NCBI GenBank assembly: GCA_038087015.1 | Contig: JASBNA010000007.1 | Span: 930,001-994,000 of the forward strand | Origin: Cerrena zonata | Lineage: Eukaryota > Basidiomycota > Agaricomycetes > Polyporales > Cerrenaceae | Length of the DNA: 64,000 nt | Direction of reading: 5' to 3' | Part shown: positions 10,481-22,067 of the stretch, in pieces | How the letters are laid out: every line of letters starts with the position of its first letter | Numbering within the stretch: position 1 is the first letter of the stretch | Made by a program: the position numbers and the translations under genes | The notes under the pieces: generated by a model | The model's database searches: none | What the model saw: the letters and a program-made list of their open reading frames with translations, nothing else | What the model was told of the DNA's origin: nothing

Positions 10481-13239
10481 TATAAGTTGGATGACTTGTT
10501 AGTACCGAAGATCTCTTCAATGAAAGCATCAGCATTCGGCGGGCGACCAAGGAAGTCCTGCAAATGAGAAACAAAAACCTGTCAGTCGAATCCGAACCAA
10601 ACAAGTAGACAAACTACGCACGTTGAGACCATCAATATCGTCTCGGCTTCCACCAGGCAAGAGGATCTTATCCCGATACAATTTACCCCTCTTGGGGTCC
10701 AATGGGTCCGGTTTGAATACAGTTGCATACATGTCAGACGCAAAGACCAACGAATAGGTGTATCCGTAGTATCCAGCATCGTACCCTCCGGAGATGTGAT
10801 TGAAAGTACCTTGGCCGGCGGTGTGCCTACCACCCTTGACTAGGGAGATCTTCTCTCGGAGAGTGTTCCATAGGGCGGTGTAGTCTTGAGCTTCTTTGGA
10901 AGTGTGTACGTCGATGTCATATCGTGCGAAGAAGATTTGACGAAGGTAGAAGAGACCGACGTTCACGTATCGGCTATAAACGACACAATGAGTACCTCTT
11001 CCTCTTTAGGATTAGGGAGACGTCGGACCAAACTTACCTCTTGATGATCTTCTCAATCAAATCGCCCGAGAGTGGTACCTGCTTCTCATAATGACTCGAC
11101 ATCTTCTCCAACACTTTGGGTTCCCAACACCAATTCTCCAACATCTGGGAAGGCGCCTCGACGAAATCTCTTGCAACTCTCGTTCCATGGAATCTTGAGA
11201 ACTTTGTCCTACTGAGCAAGCCATGGAAGACATGTCCCATCTCGTGGAAGAACGTCGTGACATCGTCGTGTCGCATCAAAGCAGGTTTGGATGGGGTGGG
11301 TTTGGCGAGGTTGGCTACCATGGCGGTGAGTGGATAGTGGCGGGATCCGTCGGTCTTTTCATAACCTGGGAGGATACCCCATACAGCTGCATGAGAATAT
11401 TTGGATTCTGATTCACAGTCAGTATTATAGAATATTTAGAAGTAAATATAAAAAAGAGAACATACCACGAGGGAAAAGATCCAAGTAACAATAACCCAAG
11501 AATCCACTCTCATCTTTCGCATCCTTCTCCCAAACAGAGAACTGCTGCACCTCAGGGTGCCAAGTTTCGCCCTTGTGTTCAACGAACTTGACTCCCAACA
11601 GATTTTGGTAGATATCAAGGATGGCAGGGACGACGACGGCTACGGGGAAATACTCCTTGACGAGAGTATCGTCCAAGTCGAGTGTCTTTTCGATGTACTT
11701 CCTGTCATAGTAACGGTAATCCCAGATATATAGCTTGCCATCGAAGGGAAGTCCCTTCTCGGCATGTTCTTCCTTCTTCATGGCTAGGAGGACTTCGATT
11801 TCTTTGGTGGCGGTTGGCAGAAGTTTCTTCTCGAGGTCTACTAGGAACTATGAAAGGAGATTAATGACTGAACTTTAACTTTACGAGCCCGTAAAAATAG
11901 TCTTACATCAATAACACCTTTTGCGTTCTTGACCATCTTGATTTCGGTCTTGTAGTCACCCCAAGTCTCATAGCCAAGGATTGCACAAATCTTACGACGA
12001 AGCTCGAGAATCTTGCTGAGAATGGGGACGTTGATGGTTAGACGATCTTCGTATCCTTCGAAGGCCAGTCGACGAGTTTCTGGGTTCTCCGCGAATTTGA
12101 ACTAAAGTCACAAATCATGGTTTACTTCAGCTCAGGTGCATGTTTTCAATGGAAGGACATACGATGGGGAAAATATCGGGAGTCTTATAGGTAACATCAT
12201 AAACTTGCTTGCCAGAGTCATCGGTACGTATGTCGTAGCCGGAGACAACGTCGTGGGGGACGCCCTTGAGTTCCTCTGCTGTGAAGGTAATCACACCCTT
12301 CTCTTCGTTGAAGTTTTTCTATACACGACTATGCTGAGTATCACAGATAACAGTGTAATCGGGGGTCACTCACACTAAACTCCAAAGAAGCCTGCGAAAC
12401 CTCCTTCTGCAACGCCATTAACTCCTCCCTCTCCTTCTCAGGAAGAGCCAGACCAGCCCGTGTACCATCCAAGATCGATTTCTCCACAAGTCTCTGTTCT
12501 TCAGCAGTAAGTTTGACACCAGATTCCTTGATGTTCTTCTCGGCAGCTTGTTTAGCTTTGAAGACGTCTAAACGCATAGATGACTCGACACTATAGTCTC
12601 GGACGAGAGCTTCGGCTTCATTGGATGCATCACGAAGTTCCTTGGACGTCGCAACATTTTGATAGAATCCGAGAGGGTCAGTGACCACGTCGAATTGGGT
12701 GTCTGCTTGAGAAAGTACAAGCTAATTGCATGACTCGAAGATCAGTGCCTGTTCCCTATGACGTAGTTATGTATGGACTCACAAAGACCTATACAATGCA
12801 TCGAGGTACCAAGTTAGGGGGTTATCATTAAGATCGTCACAAGTAACCTGCTTACCGACTCAAAGTTACATTCCGAAGGAGAGAGTGCAGCCACTTTATC
12901 CTCAGCCGCCTTGTGATTGGCTATTTCAGCCTTTGTACCATCCAAGATTTCCTGTGCAGTATGTGTCCATTTCGGTGAAGCCTGAGGGGGAGTCAAGGTA
13001 GCCATATGGGAGGATGTAGATGATATAGATGAGAAGAGAGTAGATAGAGTTGACTGAGATCGATATATGAGGCGATGAGGCGTGCTTCCAGACAGGCGCA
13101 TGGATCCCAGCGAAGTGCCGGCCAATTGAGTCTTGTGCACCATTGCGAGCCCTGCTGCCAGAGCACCGAAACCCAACAGTGTTCTTTTTCGCATGTACGG
13201 CATGGCCACCATGGTCCCAGCCCTAGTGGACAGTGCCAT
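10481..13239 (-). CDS. prd1: M3 metallopeptidase, saccharolysin/thimet oligopeptidase type
   Basis: About eight exons encode a protein of roughly 780 residues. The zinc site is HEMGH in TTFFHEMGHVFHGLL (about 11260-11225), with the third ligand Glu in DFVEAPSQMLENW about 25 residues later; both are hallmarks of family M3. The downstream segment with GTFNHISGGYDAGYYGY is the conserved substrate-binding loop, and the C-terminus reads DFLGRPPNADAFIEEIFG before a TAG at 10481-10483. The family cleaves short peptides in the cytosol, mitochondria or vacuole. The ATG at 13239 gives a basic, hydrophobic N-terminal extension of about 75 residues, plausibly a mitochondrial presequence or membrane anchor. 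A second Met (MATLTPPQ, near 13003) would give a cytosolic form of more usual length. Confidence 0.92.
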
Positions 13240-14031
13240 GATGTGCTAGAGATCCTGTCAGTAATGACCGTGAGGGAGAACCAGAAGTCGGGGCAGTTTT
13301 TGCATTGTGCTGGTCGAGTAAATCATGACATGGCGCCTGTCTTTCGTAAATGTTTCATGTTCGGACACATCGCGTTTGGGAAGACCGAAAGAAGACGAAG
13401 ACGTGTAAACAGAGAAGTTCAGATGGAAAAGCACGAAGTTTAGAATCGCTGATGTCGGGGTAAGTACCTCTCACATGCCCGTCGACGGGAGAAGCTAGAC
13501 TCGGATATGGACAAGAGGACTGGAACGATAGAACGTGTACTATCCTAAACCTGACCCTCCTCCCCATATTATGTGTACTCCCTCACTAGTGTATCTAGAA
13601 TAGGTTCCAAAAATGGCTGTAATAATTTGGGTGATTGTAGACAAAATTTGTGCTTTCGTGGTCACTAAATGCTATGATGAAACGATTTTGGGGTCTCCAT
13701 CGTTTCTCGTTTGGAACGATACTACGAGAACTCGGCGTCTCGGAGACTGCGGGGGGAAGCCGAATTGCAAGCTCATATGTTGCTCTGGGTTTTGCCGGTG
13801 ATGGTAGGTAGAAAGGTGCAAGTGTATACCTATTCACTGAAAGCGATTGTACAAGAACATATGTGAGGATGCGTGGGAAATGCCCGGCGCCTTGACTTGC
13901 GCACCAAGCATTTCGCTTGGCGGGGATCTCGAATAACATAACTCAACTTCGCTCTCTGTTTCCTTCCCCCACCATATCCAATCTTAGTCGCTGTATTCTT
14001 CTGGACCTCCAAAACAATACAATAGCCCGTC
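13240..14031. other. Divergent intergenic region (oligopeptidase / MAPKK)
   Basis: Shared upstream region of two genes pointing away from each other. Pyrimidine-rich tracts lie just before the kinase ATG (about 13950-13985). No coding sequence supported. Confidence 0.5.
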
Positions 14032-15749
14032 ATGAATATGGCTGCACCGATTCGCAAAAAGCGAAACTTCAAAGCACTAGCTCTCGATGTCACCCAACCG
14101 CCTCCTCCCCCACCTCCCCAAATCCAAGCCGCTCCAGCTCCTACACGTCTTGCACCTGCGCCGGGAGGTGGAAAGAAACGTCCACCTCCCATGAAACTAA
14201 CGCCTAAGCCTCCCGCTGCCTCGACACCAGCGGTCGAAACGGATAACAATCTTCTTACCGTCGGCGCACCCAGTTCTGCCCCTCCGACTGGCACTGCGTC
14301 TGCCAATCGTTCAACATATCATAATACCTTGTCTACTACCTTGGCCAAGCTAGATCTCAACTCTGAAAAGAAGTACCATGATTTGCGTAATGAAGACCTC
14401 AAGGACATGCAAGAATTGGGTCAGGGTAACGGAGGCAGTGTGAAGAAGGTCGAGCATGTCCCTACGGGCACTACTATGGCTAAAAAGGTGGGTCCTGTGA
14501 ACCCCGTCGTCAACCAAACCCAATGGTTGTCCCATCTCTATTCCAAATCTCGCGTTTTCAATCTTACGTTTGCCCAAACGAGGAGCCCAATATGACTCTC
14601 AAGAAGGATCTTACTCACCCGATCTCTCTAATTTCACCTAGATTGTTCTTATTGATGCAAAACCATCCGTGAGGAAACAAATTCTCCGAGAGCTCCAGAT
14701 TATGCACGACTGCAATAGCAACTACATTATCTCCTTCTATGGCGCATTCATCTCGGACCCTAATATCTGTATCTGCATGGAATTCATGGACAAGGGTTCG
14801 CTAGACGGGATTTACAAGAAGATAGGTCCCATTGATATTGAGGTGGTAGGCATGGTGGCATTGGCGGTGTTGGAAGGATTGACATATCTGTATGACGTCC
14901 ATCGCATCATTCATCGTGGTACGTGAACCCGTCATTTTCCTATGTTTTCCCAGAAATCAATTTCCCCGCTATTCAATAATGCAGACATCAAGCCCTCAAA
15001 CATTCTGTGCAACTCCAAAGGACATATCAAGATCTGCGACTTTGGTGTCTCTGGAGAACTCATCAACTCCATTGCCGACACGTTTGTCGGAACATCAACA
15101 TACATGAGTGTAAGCCTAATATCTCATTTATCATGCGAACTCTCAAAGTCTGATTGATATGCATAGCCTGAACGTATACAAGGAGCACAATACACTGTCA
15201 AGTCCGACGTCTGGTCACTCGGCATCTCGCTTATCGAACTTGCTCTCGGCCGATTCCCCTTCGCTGACTCTGACGACGATGACTCCGACCTGTCCGAGTT
15301 TGAGGGGACGCTTTCCCCAAGTCGGCCACTTCCGCCATCTCGGTCTAAAGCCGAGAAAGAGAAAGCTGACAAGAGGAAGAAGAGGAAGAGCAAGGGTGTC
15401 AGTTTACAAGGAGGTGGAATGACCATGAGTATCCTGGAACTGCTCCAGCACATTGTTAACGAACCGGCACCGAGGCTAACACCTGAAGGAAGGTTCCCCA
15501 GAGAGGCTGAAGACTTCGTCGATAGTTGCTTGTTCAAGGACCCCGATGCGAGAAGGACGCCGAAGGATCTGCTGGTGAGTTTCAAATTCTAAACTTAACC
15601 TTCGAGTCGTTGCCACTGCGACCGGTTTATTTTATTAAGTATATCATGTGGTTACTGAACACATCGTCTTTTCACCATAGAAACACCCATGGATAGAACA
15701 ATCCCACGTCTCGTCGATCGATCTCGAAGCCTGGGCTTCAACGATCTAA
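14032..15749 (+). CDS. ste7: MAP kinase kinase, Ste7/Fuz7 type
   Basis: Complete dual-specificity kinase in five or six exons. A Pro-rich N-terminus with a basic [11 protein letters not shown] motif, a plausible MAPK-docking site, precedes the glycine loop [14 protein letters not shown]. Next come an exon with [16 protein letters not shown] (alphaC Glu), [14 protein letters not shown] (hinge) and [13 protein letters not shown], whose catalytic HRD is split by an intron at about 14919-14985. The DFG is in [12 protein letters not shown]. The activation loop carries Ser and Thr in the S-x3-T spacing phosphorylated by MEKKs ([15 protein letters not shown]). [20 protein letters not shown] follows. 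A roughly 55-residue acidic-then-basic insert (about 15262-15415) lies in the C-lobe, as in Fuz7-like kinases. It should act in the pheromone/filamentation MAPK cascade; that role is by family. The stop is the TAA at 15747-15749 after EAWAST. Confidence 0.92.
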
Positions 15750-16388
15750 ATGGCCATCCTTTACTCTTTCGCCTTTGAACGGACTTGAACGAAGCAAGCA
15801 TTAGGATCAATGAACCGGGTCGATCCCCGTCATCTCAACCTTCACGCTGGACGTTTCCAACCACACCAATTTGGTTCTCTCCATCGTCATCCCCATTATC
15901 ACTGTTTCTTCCACTATCCCAATTTCTCGCTTGCTTCGTTCTTCTTAACTCATATACTCATACAGTATCTTTGGTCGACTTTAGATACCCTTCTCATCAT
16001 AACGCCTCCAGCGGTGGCGTTTAAACAAGCTCGGAGCCTTTTCGTTGGAGCATATCCCTCCCCGGTTCCTATTTTTTTTCCTTCGGTCGGTGCTCTTTTT
16101 TGCTGTGTGTTTTTCCAATTGTAGATTAGTCCCTTTTTACCCCCTCTACCATCTGCCCCGTCTCAATGTGTCATGGATGTACTGAAAACAATCAATCAAG
16201 CTGCCTTACTCGTCATATACTTCGTGCTAAACTCTGAGCTTAGAGCTTACGCTTGAGCTCGATGGTGTTTGTTTACCCTTGGACCCCGCGGCTTCTCGGG
16301 AAAGCGTCACTCGAGCTCCTCTTGCTTACTCCGATTTAGAAGAAGTTTCAAATTTGTTTGCATTTGCAGGACTGACACTTACTCCATC
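15750..16388. other. Intergenic between convergent genes
   Basis: 3' flanks of the kinase and of the minus-strand CX2C gene. T/C-rich, with a T8 run near 16072. Nothing else seen. Confidence 0.5.
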
Positions 16389-17150
16389 TTATGGCATAGG
16401 TACCAACCTGGACAATAGCTCTATTGGCAAGGTAAAATTTCTACATGGGGTCGCGATACAAACAATCTCGTGCAATGACGTCCTATCCCACGCAGGTTCA
16501 ATGGTATCTCGAACCAAGTTATGCCACAAATTCCCCACAGTCCGATTAATCACGTTCTGCTCCTGGCACTGCGGAGGCGTATTTAAATCAAATGTTCTCA
16601 GCTCTCGACGAAACAAGATACTTACCACATTACACCAATATACATCGTCACCACACTGCTTCCATCTCGTTTCTTCGCCCTGAGTCTCCCACGAGAGGCA
16701 GTAGTAACACTGTCTCAAGAGTCCTTCCTCAGGCATAATTACTTCGATTTCTTGGCACAGGATCTCTTTTCCATTATCGGGCTTATTATTCGACTTTTCA
16801 GTACGAACACGCCCGGTAAGCTTCGCCACTGGTGGATCGCTGTCCAACAAGATATGGATGGGTGACGAGATGTATGCTTCATCTCCGTTTCGTTCTGATG
16901 GGTCATACCGTGCCGAATACGTGTCGGCATTGTACCAAAATCGCTTCCGAGCGTATGCTTCATCGACGCTCATATCAGGAGTGTTGAGTTTGTTGACGAT
17001 ACGGTGACCGGGATATGCGGCCATTCCATACTGACGAGGGAAAGTGATGAACCATTGTCGCTTGTATCTACTGAGTGAGAGGGGTAGGTGGGCAGAATGC
17101 CGGGATCTTAGGCAGACTACCAGGTTCTGTTGGGTGGTGTCGAGCGACAT
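16389..17150 (-). CDS. Uncharacterised CX2C...CX2C family protein, copy 2
   Basis: Close paralogue of the gene at 9602-10317: RHSAHLPLSLSRYKRQWFIT, YARKRFWYNAD, SSPIHILLDSDPPVAKLTGR, EIEVIMPEEGLLRQCYYCL and YWCNVCQ. The last pair again spans an intron (gtaagt at about 16625, acceptor near 16570). I chose the ATG at 17150 (MSLDTTQQN) because its offset to the conserved block matches copy 1; an in-frame start-like codon lies further upstream at 17240. After NLWHNLVRD the reading frame differs from copy 1: bases matching CGAGATAGTTTGTAT are read in another phase, so the tail is replaced by about 25 unrelated residues. Everything before that is intact, so it is probably functional. No known domain recognised; zinc binding by the four Cys is inference. 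Confidence 0.7.
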   Translation of the reverse strand: MSLDTTQQNLVVCLRSRHSAHLPLSLSRYKRQWFITFPRQYGMAAYPGHRIVNKLNTPDMSVDEAYARKRFWYNADTYSARYDPSERNGDEAYISSPIHILLDSDPPVAKLTGRVRTEKSNNKPDNGKEILCQEIEVIMPEEGLLRQCYYCLSWETQGEETRWKQCGDDVYWCNVVSILFRRELRTFDLNTPPQCQEQNVINRTVGNLWHNLVRDTIEPAWDRTSLHEIVCIATPCRNFTLPIELLSRLVPMP

Positions 17151-17911
17151 GTCAAAGTGGGCGTTTGCCAGGATGGGCTTGGTGATCCTTCCTTTTTCAT
17201 ATAGAGGTCCTCGTATTATATACAGGATACCGGCGTGCACCGTGATGCACCGGACCTAGCTTGGTATCATTTCACGGTGTTTAGACTGATATCCGAATGA
17301 TCATCACAGTCTAGTCTTGTTACTACACAGTAGACCCCAATTGTGTACAACGGACTTCAAGTTTTAGGGCTCTCTTTACTATGGAACCTTCCGCGTTAAG
17401 GTATGCTTTCATTAGATATCTTCTACTCATTCTCAATCTCCCCATATCCAGACCTCAGCCATTGTATTCCACATCGCAGCGACCACTTTTTCAAATATTT
17501 CAAAACTACAATCGGTCTCTGAAAAGATATCCGGCCCTTTGACGTCTTGGATGATGGACACATCCTCGATGCTATGGAAATGCTTCAAAAACACTGATAT
17601 TCTCCTCTACTACATCAACGCTGATGAAAGTGTAACGTTGACATTGACTCTTGGCTCGCTATAGAATGATGTTATCCTTCCTAGCCAATACGGTTCGGTT
17701 TCACATTCTCAGCTGCCCTATAGACATCAACGCCGAACCCTGGCCCTGTCCAACGGTTGAGTCGCTACAACTGAAGAAATATGTATAAAAACAGTGTTCG
17801 ACCACGATTCAAACTGTGGCTGGTTCCATCTTCACGCTCTCTACTTTCTCTCACTTTTATTCACGACTCGACCATTATCCCTCACAACATTATCATTTTC
17901 TCGAAATCATC
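17151..17911. other. Divergent intergenic region
   Basis: Lies between the CX2C gene (minus) and secreted copy D (plus). Apart from the TATA box of copy D, no feature was recognised. Confidence 0.5.
17784..17790 (+). promoter_or_regulatory. TATA box of secreted copy D
   Basis: TATAAAA about 122 bases upstream of the ATG at 17912, at the same kind of distance as in copies A-C. Confidence 0.6.
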
Positions 17912-19019
17912 ATGCATACGACCTTCTTCCTTACTTCCGTCACTACTCTTGCTGTCGCTCTTATCCTCCAGCAATCGAATGTCTTTGCTGCACCCGTGTC
18001 TTCTCCGCTGGTCACCCCACCTTCTTCGTTAAATACGACCGAGCATGATCTATCCAAATTTCTTTTAGAAATTAGGGATACGGTTGGCGGCGAGTTTGTG
18101 GGTTTCCATGGAACAACTGCGGTACCTTCCTATCTCCTCAAATAAGATATATATGATATTGACATATCTATCTCTGGCAGGACAATGCAAATTTCTATCA
18201 GACGAAAAAGCCTGGGCAAACTGGGATTGGCATCCCGTATGAATTCAGCCATTGTTGCAATCATAGTATAAAATACTAATTTGCTATTTATCCTAGCCCA
18301 CATTTTAATGGTAATGATGGAGAACTTAGCCCAGGGCTTTATGTTTCCGATGATATTTTTGTGTATGCTGATAATATTCGAGGTGTTTTATGCGATTGGA
18401 TATTGATGAAGGTCTTGTATAGCTCTAGGGTCTTCGCGAATTCAGCTGGAAGTAAAAATAGGAATAAAGGCCTGACAAAGGGTGGCGGTGGCGTGGGATC
18501 CATCTGCGCTGTTACAGCAAATAATCAGGCAGAGTGGAGAAACGATATCAAGAAGGTCTGGATTCCTGCAGGGGAAATCGCTAAGTCAAAAGGCGGACGT
18601 AACGATCCTGCGAAGCTGGAACTTCAACGACAACGAGTCGTTCGCGCCGGCGGAAAAGAAAAAGAAGCGATCAGATTCTCAATCCGTCAGTACCACCTTT
18701 GTTTATTTCTAGATATGAAAGTGTTCATAGATAAAATACCAGTGGACACGGACTCTCGCAATGCTGGTCTTGGGCACCAAATGCTCATCCCCGTAGGATC
18801 CCTCAGCAAATTCACGTACGTGTGCTTCTCCATTATTGACAGAAATAATACAATATACTCATTTTAATACTTAGTATTGGTCGCTGTTTGCCTCTGCCAG
18901 AAAACCCAGCTGCTCCTTTCACACTGACCAGCAGTGATTTTAATCAACTGACATTCCCGAGATTTGACTACCGTCAGCAGGCAACATCATGGCATATTGT
19001 GGGAGATACTTCCTCATAA
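17912..19019 (+). CDS. Secreted ADP-ribosyltransferase-like protein, dispersed copy D
   Basis: Fourth member of the secreted family, on the opposite strand and about 9 kb from the array. A signal peptide starts at the ATG at 17912 (hydrophobic core, then VFAAPVSS), and exon 1 ends with EFVGFHGTT. Further exons give SPGLYVSDDIFVYAD (about 18330-18375), the WRNDIKKVWIPAGEIAKSKG core (18535-18595) and a GLGHQMLIPVGSLSKF segment at about 18763-18813. The end has FPRFDYRQQ and SWHIV, with a few extra residues before TAA at 19017-19019. It is the most diverged copy. It has a Gly/Lys-rich stretch before the core and an H-Q pair where the others have N-Q, so the missing catalytic Glu is again Gln. 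The exon plan is conserved. Function is inferred from motifs only. Confidence 0.75.
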
Positions 19020-19892
19020 TATCTTCTGTATTTTTGTCCTTAGCAAGCTGATACTATCTGACTTTGGATTTTGTGTTTTGATGATTCAACTTTGACCAGT
19101 GGCTGATTCACAGTACTTGCCTTTTTTGGTTGTCAAGCCGGAGATCATCCGCTTACGTAAGAGCTGTGACCTCATCTCCAGAACTGCCAGGCGATCATGA
19201 TGGTTCTGTCTCGAGCTGCGAAATTTAAGGTACACAGGTATCTGACACGCTTTCCTATACGAAAGTCACCAGACGGGTAGTAATGTAAATCGACGCCGGG
19301 AGCAGTAGAGTGAAGAAGCTGTTGAGCTTGATCGGTTAGCACTTTGTTGGCATTATCCCTAATATCGTGCTTATATCCGATAAACCTGCAGTCCTCTTTC
19401 CTTAGTTGCAAAACCCGCGATGTCGATATCGTCGTGTCCTCTCAGCGTGGCTCTAGAATATGGTTCGATTAATTAACAACTCACCAAAGTTCAATCAACA
19501 ACAGCATGTGGTATCATTACACTTCCTCACTGCTCCCTCTGCGTATTGTGACGGTCGCTGTCAGCTTGAAAGAACTTTGTTTATCCTTAAGAAGCAGCAT
19601 TCAGAGTCGCATGACACAGCTCGACTCAGAATGGATGATCCACAGTACTTGCCTATTTAGATCGGATCTGACTGATAGAATCCCGAGACGATGTTTCAAA
19701 TTCTACCGTGACTTGCAGGCTTTCTTATGTAACGACTGCGTTGCTAATGGGGACGGTGCTTGATCCCACAGAATTCGCACCATACAGAACTCTAGTAAAC
19801 TCCTTTTGCCCAACTCTGATATTGCTGTAAGCTCGCAGTGCGCTTGATTTTTGTGTTGCCCCTGACAATATCATTTACCTAGACTTATATAA
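19020..19892. other. Intergenic, no gene supported
   Basis: Short chance frames on both strands. A 14-base match (cacagtacttgcc context) occurs at about 19110 and 19640, too short to call a repeat family. Contains the presumed promoter of the F-box gene. Confidence 0.45.
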
Positions 19893-21476
19893 ATGTCTAA
19901 CATTGACATGAATCCATCTTTCAAGGATAGATATTCCGGGCCTCACCCACCACCTCCTCCAGATGGCTGGTGCATCATAGACGGACTACCTACCGAACTC
20001 CTCAGTCATATATTCAAACTCGGAGTCGAGTTAGATACCTACGACATAAACCCATTTGCATTGGACGACTCTACCCATATCAAACTCCACCAAAAGTCTT
20101 TCCAAATCCTCGTTTCCCACGTCTCCAAGCTATGGCGAGAAATAGCGATAAGCCTACCTACGCTTTGGAACGACATTGCAGTCGACCTTGATGGGAACGC
20201 AAGAAGCGCTTCCCATGCGAAGGAGCTCGCTAAGATTTACTTTGAGCGAGCGAAGGAAGCCCCTTTGGATATCGCGATCAATCTAGGATCCTCTTCACGA
20301 CCCAGCGGGACAATGGATCGCATTCACACATACGCGACTGAAATATTGCGCTTGGCCTATCGATGCCATACGCGATGGCGTTCATTCGAGCTCACTGTCC
20401 CCAATTTCACCTTTATGGCTATTACTCTCAAACTCCTGGACAGAATCCAAGCGGCGCCACTTCTGGAGACGTTATGCCTCACTAATCTCAGTAACAATGA
20501 CTATTTGGAACGTTTCGAACCTCGGTCATTCGCAAAACTCCGTGTCCTCCCATTCCATGGTAATACCCCGAGGTTGGAGAAAACCGTCCTGTGGGGTGTA
20601 CATGCTGATTGGGAACGCTCCACACCCACCCTGTTCAGAAACTTGGTTGAACTGGAGTTGGCATATCATGCACATGATGTTCGACCAACTTACAATCAAT
20701 TTGTCCGACTCCTCACTCAATCGTCTAATTTACGCACCCTCACCTTACGTGAATCCGGTCCTGAGGGTGATATAGATGACTGGACCGAGAATGTCGAAGA
20801 AGATTCTGATCCCGAGGAAATAGACGTACAATTACCACGAGTGTCTCTTCCATCGGTCAAGAACCTTTCTCTATACTTCAAACGTAACGAAGACTACGTA
20901 CAGGATCTTACAGATTACCTTGATCTACCTAGCCTCACCGAGCTTACCCTTGATTTGGTCCACCAGGACGACACAGAGTATTTCCGCAAACTTGCCACCG
21001 TACAGCCAAACGGGAAGAATATTCTCCAAGGGCTCAACGCATTGGCATTGAAGGATTGCTATTGCACGCCCGAGGTAATCTATTCAACTCTCCAACATTT
21101 GGAAAATGCAGTATCCCTCGAATTCAACTTTTTGTACCTCCACTACTTGTGGATGTATTTCCTGATCGGAGAGTTTGAGAAGTATCCGTCCATCCAGAAC
21201 CCGAAGATACCATGCCCAAAGCTCGAGACAATCACCGTCCAAGGACTCCTCGGTCCTGACGTCTTGGCAATAGCCAAGGGTAGAAAGGAAGCCGGATTAC
21301 CTCTCAAGAAAGTGCTGATGGAAGAGCAGGACGCTCTTGATGAGAAGGACGAACGAGAGTTAAGAACGCTAGTCAAACTGGAGCGTTTTGAGGGGGTAGA
21401 GGAAGACGATGATGATGGATACCTGGCAGATATATTTCAAACAATAGCTGTCTCGGAGAGCTTTTTAGGAAGATAA
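19893..21476 (+). CDS. F-box protein with C-terminal leucine-rich-like region
   Basis: A single uninterrupted frame of 527 residues. The N-terminal F-box reads IDGLPTELLSHIFKLGVE with the later SKLWREIAISLPTLWNDI block (residues about 28-95), the usual Agaricomycete F-box layout. The rest has repeating Leu-rich segments (LETLCLTNL, LRTLTLRES, VKNLSLYFK, LTELTLDLV) that probably form an irregular LRR-type substrate-recognition surface. F-box proteins bridge Skp1 of an SCF ubiquitin ligase to a substrate; the substrate is unknown. The family expands strongly in Agaricomycetes. A degraded copy of its 3' part lies at about 24335-24690. Confidence 0.88.
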   Translation: MSNIDMNPSFKDRYSGPHPPPPPDGWCIIDGLPTELLSHIFKLGVELDTYDINPFALDDSTHIKLHQKSFQILVSHVSKLWREIAISLPTLWNDIAVDLDGNARSASHAKELAKIYFERAKEAPLDIAINLGSSSRPSGTMDRIHTYATEILRLAYRCHTRWRSFELTVPNFTFMAITLKLLDRIQAAPLLETLCLTNLSNNDYLERFEPRSFAKLRVLPFHGNTPRLEKTVLWGVHADWERSTPTLFRNLVELELAYHAHDVRPTYNQFVRLLTQSSNLRTLTLRESGPEGDIDDWTENVEEDSDPEEIDVQLPRVSLPSVKNLSLYFKRNEDYVQDLTDYLDLPSLTELTLDLVHQDDTEYFRKLATVQPNGKNILQGLNALALKDCYCTPEVIYSTLQHLENAVSLEFNFLYLHYLWMYFLIGEFEKYPSIQNPKIPCPKLETITVQGLLGPDVLAIAKGRKEAGLPLKKVLMEEQDALDEKDERELRTLVKLERFEGVEEDDDDGYLADIFQTIAVSESFLGR

Positions 21477-22067
21477 GCCCCGGGGTTAGCTTTACAAAGT
21501 TGAATACCCAACGTTGACATCTAATGGGATCATAGCAGGGACCATGATCTAAGTCCTATTGTACCGTACAGATTCTTGTGTATCTTGGTGTATTGTAATG
21601 TCTGAACCATCTTGGAAGTGGTGATGTAATTCGCCGAGACTGAAAACAGCAACTTGAACTGGGTTTGATTGAACTTGCCTTCGATCGTCGAACCGTCTAG
21701 CAAGACAATAGGAGCGATGATTCGACAATCAGAATATATAGACTCCAGGTCCTCGTAAACTTACTTCTTCCCCGCGTTTCTAGTATTTAACAGGTATTCA
21801 CCATACGTCCAAATCCCCCAACATTTGTCATATAACCAGCCTCTGAGCTTTGGAGCGATATGATAGAACTTACAAGTATCTTGAATACTAACTCAGATAG
21901 TCTATCGCAATCTCGTTACTTTGCAGTGGTCATATGTATGTGTTTTCACGTATCCAGAATACCAGGGATAGATTGCAAAATGCTAATGTTACAACGAATA
22001 CAAAATTGAGTAGAATCATTCTTCATCTTTATACATTCGGCGCTGTTCCCCAAAGTGTATGATTTGC
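21477..22067. other. 3' flank of F-box gene, convergent with lectin gene
   Basis: The part at about 21530-21710 is the parent-like sequence of the relic near 24490-24690. Otherwise nothing seen. Confidence 0.5.

Noticed and set aside
13830..14306. 158-codon minus-strand frame opposite the MAPKK first exon
   Set aside because: It is the antisense of a Pro-rich coding exon (hence Gly-rich) and has no domain; the kinase reading is unambiguous.
19110..19660. Possible direct repeat (cacagtacttgcc)
   Set aside because: Only about 14 bases match and the flanks do not align.
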